A DNA stretch of 12,820 nucleotides from Ramlibacter sp. Lineage in GTDB: Bacteria > Pseudomonadota > Gammaproteobacteria > Burkholderiales > Burkholderiaceae_C. Location: positions 1-12,820 of the forward strand of contig JANXVP010000374.1 in assembly GCA_025351615.1 (NCBI GenBank), read 5' to 3'. Shown in pieces: positions 7,748 through 12,820 of this stretch. Position 1 is the stretch's first letter, and each line of letters starts with the position of its first letter. The translations under genes and the position numbers were made by a program. The notes under the pieces were generated by a model. It did no database searches. It was not told the origin of the DNA and saw only the letters and a list, made by a program, of their open reading frames with translations.

Positions 7748-7753
7748 GGTTCT

Positions 7754-8884
7754 TCAGTCCTGGGTGGGTTCGGGATTGAGGTGGCCGACGATTTCGAGGC
7801 CGTAGCCGGCCATGCTCGGCATCCGCCGTGGCGGCCCCAACAGGTTCATGCGCTGCACGCCGCACTCGCGCAGGATCTGCGCTCCGATACCATACGTGCG
7901 CAGGTCCATCCGGCCCCGCTCGGGTGCATGCGAAGGTTTGGCAGTCCCTTCGAACTGCGCCAGCAGTTGCTCGGCGCTTTCGCCGCAATTGAGCAGCACT
8001 GCCACGCCTTTGCCTGCGCGGGCGATATGCGCGAGGCTGCTGTCCAGGCTCCAGGAGTGCATCGGCCGGCCGATCTCGAGTGCATCGAGGACCGACAGCG
8101 GCTCGTGCACGCGGACGGGCACCGTCTCGTGCTCGTCCCAGCGGCCTTTCACCAGCGCCAGGTGCAGGCCCTGGCTCGGCTTGTCGCGGAACGCATGGGC
8201 GGTGAACTCGCCGAATGCGGTCCGCAGCGGCCGCTTGCCGATCTTTTCGATCAGCGATTCATGGCGGCTGCGGTGTTCGATCAGATCGGCGATGGTGCCG
8301 ATCTTCAGGCTGTGTTGCGCCGCGAACAGCTGCAGGTCGGGCAGCCTGGCCATCGTTCCATCGTCATTCATGATCTCGCAAATCACGGCCGACGGAGTCA
8401 GGCCGGCCATCGCTGCCAGGTCGCAACCGGCTTCGGTGTGCCCCGCGCGCATCAACACGCCGCCGTCCACGGCCTGCAACGGAAAAATATGGCCGGGCTG
8501 GACCAGGTCTTCAGGCCTCGCGCTGGCCGCCACCGCGGCCTGGACGGTTCGCGCCCGGTCAGCCGCCGAAATTCCGGTGGTGACGCCCTGTGCGGCTTCG
8601 ATGCTCACGGTGAAGGCCGTGCCCATCTTGGTGCCGTTGCGCGCCACCATCGGCGGCAGGCGCAGCCTTTCGCAGCGCTCGCGGGTCAGGGTGAGGCAGA
8701 TCAGGCCGCGGCCGAAGCGGGCCATGAAGTTGACGGCATCGGATGTCACGTGATCGGCCGCCAGCACCAGGTCACCTTCGTTTTCGCGGTCTTCCTCATC
8801 GACCAGGATCACGATCCGGCCCGCCTTCATGTCCGCGAGGATGTCTTCGACGGGCGAGATCTTGACCGGGGCTGGCACGCTCAT
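7754..8884 (-). CDS. ribBA: 3,4-dihydroxy-2-butanone-4-phosphate synthase fused to a degenerate GTP cyclohydrolase II domain (RibBA, RibBX-like)
   Basis: The N-terminal RibB domain (about 1-210) makes the four-carbon riboflavin precursor from ribulose 5-phosphate. It has its active-site signatures VDEEDRENEGDLVLAADHVT (28-47), the TGISAADRA loop (103-111) and MRAGHTEAGCDLA (145-157). The C-terminal part (about 215-376) keeps the RibA frame (VPVRVHEPL, LRTYGIGAQILRECGV, GYGLEIVGHL). However, where a working GTP cyclohydrolase II has its GSxRCDCG zinc cluster, this protein reads LDALEIGRPMHSWSLDSSLA, with no cysteine. GTP cyclohydrolase II activity is therefore unlikely; such hybrids are known in proteobacteria as RibBX. 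ATG 8884 is chosen because it gives the standard N-terminus (376 aa) and overlaps the ribE stop as ATGA; the open frame upstream lies within ribE. Confidence 0.94.
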   Translation of the reverse strand: MSVPAPVKISPVEDILADMKAGRIVILVDEEDRENEGDLVLAADHVTSDAVNFMARFGRGLICLTLTRERCERLRLPPMVARNGTKMGTAFTVSIEAAQGVTTGISAADRARTVQAAVAASARPEDLVQPGHIFPLQAVDGGVLMRAGHTEAGCDLAAMAGLTPSAVICEIMNDDGTMARLPDLQLFAAQHSLKIGTIADLIEHRSRHESLIEKIGKRPLRTAFGEFTAHAFRDKPSQGLHLALVKGRWDEHETVPVRVHEPLSVLDALEIGRPMHSWSLDSSLAHIARAGKGVAVLLNCGESAEQLLAQFEGTAKPSHAPERGRMDLRTYGIGAQILRECGVQRMNLLGPPRRMPSMAGYGLEIVGHLNPEPTQD

Positions 8885-9522
8885 GTCATGGCTTTCTGCT
8901 GCTGCGGGTCGCTGGTGAGCATGCGCTCGACGTAGCGCGCGATGAGATCGATTTCCAGGTTCACCCGGCTGCCGCTGGTCAGGCTGCCGAGCGCCGTATT
9001 CTGGACCGTGTGCGGGATGAGGTTGATGCTGACTTGCGTGCCGTCCGTCCCGTCGGCGATCGAATTGACCGTCAGGCTGACCCCATTGACCGTGATCGAC
9101 CCCTTGTAAGCGAGGTACCTGCCGAGCGCTTGGGGCGCAAGAACCCGCAGTTCCCAGCTTTCCCCGGTTTCCGCGAAGTGGGTCACGGTCCCGATGCCGT
9201 CGACATGGCCCGCCACGATGTGTCCCCCGAGCCGGTCGTGCGCGCGAAGCGCCTTTTCGAGATTGATCGGGCCGGGGGCGCCCAGTCCGGCTGTCTTGTC
9301 GAGGGACTCCGCGGAAATGTCGATCGTGAACTGGCGCCTGGGGGCATCCAGCGCGGTCACAGTCATGCAAGCGCCATTCAGGGCAATGCTGTCGCCCATG
9401 CCCACGTCGTCCAGGTAGCCGGCCGGCGCCTCGATGGTGAGGCGCTTGCCATGCTGTAAAGAGCGACCCAGGTCGTGAGCAGCGGCGATGCGCCCCACGC
9501 CGGTGATGATTCCGGTGAACAT
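8881..9522 (-). CDS. ribE: Riboflavin synthase, alpha chain type
   Basis: This enzyme dismutates two molecules of 6,7-dimethyl-8-ribityllumazine to give riboflavin, the last step of the pathway. The 213 residues contain two repeated lumazine-binding barrels. The first starts MFTGIITGVG and includes NGACMTV (49-55) and FTIDIS. The second includes GGHIVAGHVDGIG (99-111) and the matching NGVSLTVNS (146-154), followed by INLIPHTVQNT (167-177). A C-terminal helix (about 188-205, IARYVERML) fits the trimerisation helix of the family. It follows ribD after 56 bases with no strong ribosome binding site, and its stop overlaps ribBA as ATGA. Naming differs between species; E. coli calls this gene ribC or ribE. 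Confidence 0.96.
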   Translation of the reverse strand: MFTGIITGVGRIAAAHDLGRSLQHGKRLTIEAPAGYLDDVGMGDSIALNGACMTVTALDAPRRQFTIDISAESLDKTAGLGAPGPINLEKALRAHDRLGGHIVAGHVDGIGTVTHFAETGESWELRVLAPQALGRYLAYKGSITVNGVSLTVNSIADGTDGTQVSINLIPHTVQNTALGSLTSGSRVNLEIDLIARYVERMLTSDPQQQKAMT

Positions 9523-9578
9523 GCGCTATTTTCGCAGGGATTCGCCAGGCACCCCCCGGGAACCCTCAAGGGGCTGTC

Positions 9579-10688
9579 CTAGAAGGTGTCGCGACCCGCG
9601 ACTCGTGCCACGATTCGCAGGTCGGAACCGATCATTTCGCCGGACAGGAACTGCAGCGCAACCGCTTCGCCCAAGGCGTGGAGCGGCCCGATCGCGGCCA
9701 TGTCCCGGCCCGGCCCGAGCAGCTTCGGCGCCAGATACACCAGGAATTCATCGACCAGGCCTGCCCGCACCAGCGATCCGTTGAGCTTGTGGCCAGCCTC
9801 CACGTGCAGCACGTTGACCTCGCGCACGGCCAGGTCGCGCAACATTGCGGCGAGATCCACCTTGCCGCCGGGACCGGGCCGGCAGATCAACGTCGCTCCC
9901 TTGGCTTCCAATGCGGCATGCCGCGCCGAGTCGGACTCTGCGTGGTAAATGAACAGTTGGCGTGCGGGCCCGAACAGTTTTGCGTTCAGCGGCGTCTGCA
10001 GCCGGCTGTCGATGACCACCAGGTGCGGCTGGCGCGTCGCTGCCACCAGCCGGACGTCCAGCTGGGGATCGTCTTCCAGCACGGTCCCGATGCCGGTGAG
10101 CACAGCGTCGGCGCGCGCACGCCACGCATGGCCGTCGGCGCGGGCGGCGTCAGCCGTGATCCACTGGCTCGCGCCGTTCTCCAGCGCCGTCGTGCCGTCC
10201 AGGGAGGCGGCGACCTTGATCCGCACCCACGGCGTCTTGCGGACCATGCGGCTGAAAAAGCCGATGTTCAATTCGCGTGACTCCCGCGCACCGGCGCCAA
10301 CTTGCACGTCGATGCCGGCGGCCCGCAGGCGCTGGAAGCCTTGCCCCGCCACCAGCGGGTTGGGATCCGCCAGCGAAGCGACAAGCTTGCCAATGCCGGC
10401 AGCCGCGAGGGCGTCGCAGCAGGGGCCTGTATGGCCTTGGTGGGAGCAGGGCTCAAGTGTCACCCAGGCAGTCGCCCCGGCAACGGAATGACCCCGCGCA
10501 GCCGCATCGCGCAAGGCCATGATTTCGGCATGAGGTCCGCCCGCTTGCTGCGTGTGACCCTGGCCGAGCACCCGTGCGGAGCTGTCGGTGAGGACGCAGC
10601 CGACCCGGGGATTCGGCGACGCTGCGTCCGGGGCTTGCCGCGCCAGGCGCAGCGCAAGCGCCATCATCTCCTCGCTCGCGGAGTCCAT
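9579..10688 (-). CDS. ribD: Bifunctional riboflavin deaminase/reductase RibD
   Basis: RibD carries out the second and third steps of riboflavin synthesis: deamination of the pyrimidine, then NADPH-dependent reduction of the ribosyl side chain. The N-terminal deaminase domain (about 1-150) has SPNPRVGCVL (24-33), the zinc/catalytic GPHAE (51-55, His53 and Glu55) and LEPCSHQGHTGPC (78-90, Cys81 and Cys90 as zinc ligands). The reductase domain (about 155-369) has VRIKVAASLDG, DAVLTGIGTVLEDDPQLDVR and EFLVYLAPKLLG. Length (369) is normal, and ATG at 10688 gives a standard N-terminus. It begins 31 bases after the pilE stop, too little room for an FMN riboswitch in front. It may be read through from the pilus genes or have its own promoter within pilE. 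Confidence 0.96.
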   Translation of the reverse strand: MDSASEEMMALALRLARQAPDAASPNPRVGCVLTDSSARVLGQGHTQQAGGPHAEIMALRDAAARGHSVAGATAWVTLEPCSHQGHTGPCCDALAAAGIGKLVASLADPNPLVAGQGFQRLRAAGIDVQVGAGARESRELNIGFFSRMVRKTPWVRIKVAASLDGTTALENGASQWITADAARADGHAWRARADAVLTGIGTVLEDDPQLDVRLVAATRQPHLVVIDSRLQTPLNAKLFGPARQLFIYHAESDSARHAALEAKGATLICRPGPGGKVDLAAMLRDLAVREVNVLHVEAGHKLNGSLVRAGLVDEFLVYLAPKLLGPGRDMAAIGPLHALGEAVALQFLSGEMIGSDLRIVARVAGRDTF

Positions 10689-10701
10689 CAGCCGCCGATT
10701 T

Positions 10702-10720
10702 GCCGGGCCTCGAGGCCGGC
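10702..10720. repeat. Short inverted repeat between pilE and ribD
   Basis: The 19 bases centre on a perfect 12-base palindrome, GGCCTCGAGGCC. It is flanked by GCCG on the left and GGC on the right, so the stem extends with a single bulged G. It covers nearly all of the 31-base pilE-ribD gap and touches the pilE stop codon. No T-run follows on the minus strand (AAATCGGC comes next), so it does not look like a complete intrinsic terminator. It could slow readthrough or stabilise the 3' end of the pilE message. Confidence 0.45.
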
Positions 10721-11184
10721 TATCTCCAGCATACGTCCCGGGACTGGGTGCCGGTGACGCCTCGCACTCCCGTCGACGTCATGGTGAACGAGCCGCAGGC
10801 GTCGTTGGCCAGCGTCGACGTCGAGAGTGGCGCCATCGTCAACGTGTAATTGCTGACTGTGGCGTCGACGGTGAGTGCGTAGATCTGGGGGCCATCGGTC
10901 GGCGACCGCATGAGGTTGGAAGGCATCTGCGTCGAGATATTGTTGCCGGCCCGGTCATTCACATATTGGTCGTTGGCCGTATAGAAGCGCTGCATGAACT
11001 GCGCGGCCTGCATCAGCTGCGCGCGCGCATCGGCGCGCCGGGCCCGGTCCACGTAGCTGCGGTAGGAGGGCAGGGCAATCGCGGCCACGATGCCCACGAT
11101 CGCCACCGTGATCATGATTTCGATCAAGGTGAAGCCGCGCTGTCGCCGACCCGCGCTGCCCTGGCTGGAAAGGGAATCGATCAT
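10720..11184 (-). CDS. pilE: Type IV pilin PilE-like protein
   Basis: A 154-residue type IVa prepilin. A 17-residue positively charged leader ([17 protein letters not shown]) ends in Gly17. Prepilin peptidase should cut there, leaving Phe18 as the methylated first residue of [22 protein letters not shown], with the invariant Glu at mature position 5. The hydrophobic helix continues amphipathically ([21 protein letters not shown]). The globular part is small and ends with Cys130 and Cys152 bracketing a loop, likely the disulfide-bonded D-region. The ATG at 11184 is chosen because it follows a good ribosome binding site; the frame is open 20 codons further upstream but those overlap the pilY1 end. 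Position directly after pilY1 matches PilE of the minor-pilin gene sets, so it may be a minor rather than the major pilin. Confidence 0.92.
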   Translation of the reverse strand: MIDSLSSQGSAGRRQRGFTLIEIMITVAIVGIVAAIALPSYRSYVDRARRADARAQLMQAAQFMQRFYTANDQYVNDRAGNNISTQMPSNLMRSPTDGPQIYALTVDATVSNYTLTMAPLSTSTLANDACGSFTMTSTGVRGVTGTQSRDVCWR

Positions 11185-11188
11185 GGGG

Positions 11189-11195
11189 TCACCTT
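11189..11195 (-). promoter_or_regulatory. Ribosome binding site for pilE
   Basis: On the minus strand AAGGTGA lies 4 bases before the ATG at 11184, a strong match to the anti-Shine-Dalgarno sequence in the pilY1-pilE gap. It settles the pilE start against the longer frame that opens at 11244. Confidence 0.6.
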
Positions 11196-11215
11196 CAATC
11201 GTTGGATGTGCAAGC

Positions 11216-12820
11216 CTAGCGCATGAACAGCTGGCGCCATTCACGGGTCTTGATCCGGGTGGGGGTGGTTGACTGGCAGGTGCCGGTCAAGGCGCAGGAG
11301 ATGCTGATCAAGGTTCCGCCCGGAGCGCCGCCACTTACGTTGACATATGTGGTGCGCGCGGAATTCCGGCTGACCTGCAGCGTCACATTCCGGCCGTCGG
11401 CCACGCCTTGGATTCCGCTGACAACCAGGTCGCTCGAATCGACGTTGCCGTCGCCATTGGTGTCCAGCACCGGTTCCGTCGGGCCTGCGCCGGTGAGTGC
11501 ATCCACGAGATAGAAATAGCCTGTGCCGCCGGACAGGTTCGAGCAGGGATCAAGCGAAACATTCGAAGGAGAGATGGTGTCGGCCGCTGCAAAACGCCCT
11601 GACAACAGGTCGATCGGATAGACCAGCCGCTGGCCCGTATTGGGGAAGTCGATGAACCAGCCACGTTTAGGGGTCGTTCCGGTGTAATTGACTGAATTTG
11701 TCGAGATCGGAAAGTAGGTGTTGCCGTTGGGGGCGACTTGGCCCGCGCCGATGGTTTGCTGGACCAGCGACGTCCTGTTCGAAAGCGAAGTTCCAGCTGG
11801 GATCGACGCGGCACCAAATGCAACCGGATCCCAGATGCCGTAAAGCGACTGCTGTGCTGCGCTGGTGATGTCGCTGATTTCATAGAACTTGCCGGTGCCC
11901 GCGACGACCATGTAGCCGGGCGCTGGAGCGGTGGCGCCCACGATCGGCAGTGTCAGGGCGCTGGGCGCGGCGGTGATCGGTTGGGTCGCGCCTGCGGCGA
12001 GCAGCGGACTGCCAGCCAGATCGACCTTCCAGTTGGCCGGGTTGCTGTCGTTCAGGCTGAATTTCCAGAGATTCCCCAGCAGGTCGCCAGCGTAGACACC
12101 GATGACCTGCTGGTTGGAATTCCGGACAATCCGCACACCGCCGAGCCCGTTTTTCGCGGTGCCGCAGTTTCCCGCATTGGTGTTGATTTCCTTGATCAGG
12201 GCGCCGCTCTGGATGTTGACGATGAAGAGCCTGGCCTGACAGGATTTGCTCTCGTAGCCGTTGCCGAAAATCGCCGTCCATTGGCCGTCAAGCGTCGGTC
12301 CCGCCTGGACGTCCGTCAAGAGGTAGCCCAATTCGCTGAAACTGGAATTGCTGGAGCTCACTTCCCAGAGCACGCTTGTCGCGGACAGGGACGTCGGGCT
12401 GGAATTCAGGCTGGTGACGTCGAGTGCGAAAACCGCCGTGCGGGGACTGACGCCAGAGCTGCTGGCAACGCCGGCGCCGGCGCCGGTGCTGCCCAGCACG
12501 ATGTTGGCCCAGCTGCTGGTGCCGCCGAAATACGCGTCCGTTTCGACGTTAGGGCCGTCCACGTAGAAGCGGTGGGTGTAGGTCTTGTCGGCCAGCTGGT
12601 TCACCGTTGGGAGGATGGCGTTTGGCACATAGGCAAAGGTTTCCACCCCGCCCTGCGTGACCACTGCGCCGGTTTGCGGGTTGTAGGTTCCGTCGCGGAA
12701 GGCATGCAGCATGCCGTCGTTCGCGCCGACAAAGAGAACGCCTTCCGTGCGCGCTTGCTTCGCAGCGATAAAGGCGCCATAGCTGCTTGCGCCCGCGGTG
12801 CCGCCCGGCAGCGCCCCGTA
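11216..12820 (-). CDS. pilY1: PilY1-like type IV pilus tip/biogenesis protein, C-terminal part (5' end outside window)
   Basis: The frame is open to the window edge, giving 534 visible C-terminal residues of a protein that normally exceeds 1000. They form the beta-propeller domain. Family hallmarks are [14 protein letters not shown] (28-41), [18 protein letters not shown] and [19 protein letters not shown] 12-residue EF-hand-like loop, [12 protein letters not shown] (453-464 of the visible part; bases 11429-11464), places acidic or Asn ligands at positions 1, 3, 5, 7, 9 and 12. Calcium binding of this kind controls pilus retraction in Pseudomonas aeruginosa PilY1. The protein ends near REWRQLF, like other family members. 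PilY1 is exported and sits at the pilus tip, where it acts in pilus assembly, adhesion and surface sensing. The N-terminal variable domain is not visible. pilE follows after 31 bases. Confidence 0.93.
   Translation of the reverse strand, partial: YGALPGGTAGASSYGAFIAAKQARTEGVLFVGANDGMLHAFRDGTYNPQTGAVVTQGGVETFAYVPNAILPTVNQLADKTYTHRFYVDGPNVETDAYFGGTSSWANIVLGSTGAGAGVASSSGVSPRTAVFALDVTSLNSSPTSLSATSVLWEVSSSNSSFSELGYLLTDVQAGPTLDGQWTAIFGNGYESKSCQARLFIVNIQSGALIKEINTNAGNCGTAKNGLGGVRIVRNSNQQVIGVYAGDLLGNLWKFSLNDSNPANWKVDLAGSPLLAAGATQPITAAPSALTLPIVGATAPAPGYMVVAGTGKFYEISDITSAAQQSLYGIWDPVAFGAASIPAGTSLSNRTSLVQQTIGAGQVAPNGNTYFPISTNSVNYTGTTPKRGWFIDFPNTGQRLVYPIDLLSGRFAAADTISPSNVSLDPCSNLSGGTGYFYLVDALTGAGPTEPVLDTNGDGNVDSSDLVVSGIQGVADGRNVTLQVSRNSARTTYVNVSGGAPGGTLISISCALTGTCQSTTPTRIKTREWRQLFMR
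12470..12487. repeat. Tandem GCCGGC hexamer inside pilY1
   Basis: Three copies of GCCGGC (the last ending in T) lie in a row and encode a short Gly-Ala run (TGAGAGV) in a loop of the PilY1 propeller. The run is self-complementary and six bases long per unit, so copy-number change would keep the reading frame. Confidence 0.5.

Noticed and set aside
7472..8935. 487-codon open frame on the plus strand opposite ribH, ribBA and ribE
   Set aside because: Antisense to conserved riboflavin genes, with His/Gln/Arg-rich composition typical of the complementary frame in high-GC DNA.
8885..9370. Upstream extension of ribBA to 9370
   Set aside because: It is an out-of-frame reading of ribE; the conserved RibB N-terminus starts at 8884.
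1..12820. CRISPR arrays, tRNA/rRNA genes, insertion sequences, toxin-antitoxin pairs, phage genes
   Set aside because: Nothing resembling spaced direct repeats, structural RNA, transposase motifs or small toxin genes was seen; the window is almost fully occupied by conserved coding sequence.

Overview
The window is a GC-rich (roughly mid-60s percent by eye), densely coded chromosomal stretch. The gene set and order (pilY1-pilE, then ribD-ribE-ribBA-ribH-nusB, then a PLP aminotransferase, then ybgC-tolQRA) point to a betaproteobacterium, most likely order Burkholderiales. This placement rests on recognised protein families and remembered synteny, not on a search. No rRNA, tRNA, CRISPR array, insertion sequence or phage gene was seen.

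Layout. Positions 1-1127 (+ strand) hold the 3' end of a zinc-type alcohol dehydrogenase gene and a small alpha/beta hydrolase. They converge on tolA across about 40 bases containing an imperfect hairpin. Everything from 12820 down to 1167 is read from the minus strand as one nearly unbroken line of 13 genes. In transcription order these are: the 3' part of pilY1 (type IV pilus tip/adhesin, with an EF-hand-like calcium loop); pilE (pilin); ribD, ribE, ribBA and ribH (riboflavin synthesis); nusB (antitermination factor); a 628-codon membrane-anchored polysaccharide-deacetylase-like protein; a class I/II aminotransferase; and ybgC, tolQ, tolR and tolA (the energised inner-membrane half of the Tol-Pal envelope system). 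Gaps are 56 bases or less. Five junctions are 4-base stop/start overlaps (four ATGA, one possible TTGA), which suggests operon-style translational coupling.

How the genes work together. RibD, RibB, RibH and RibE cover the riboflavin pathway downstream of GTP cyclohydrolase II. The C-terminal half of RibBA lacks the zinc-binding cysteines of a working GTP cyclohydrolase II, so the first step is probably supplied by a separate ribA elsewhere. TolQ/TolR form the proton-driven motor that energises TolA; the usual partners tolB, pal and cpoB are not next to tolA here. PilY1 and PilE belong to the type IV pilus.

Most of the window is conserved housekeeping DNA. The least explained element is the deacetylase-like gene between nusB and the aminotransferase. 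It has an N-terminal membrane anchor, an unrecognised alpha/beta region of about 200 residues, a NodB-type catalytic domain with its metal and catalytic motifs largely intact, and a beta-rich tail. No convincing wholly new system is visible.
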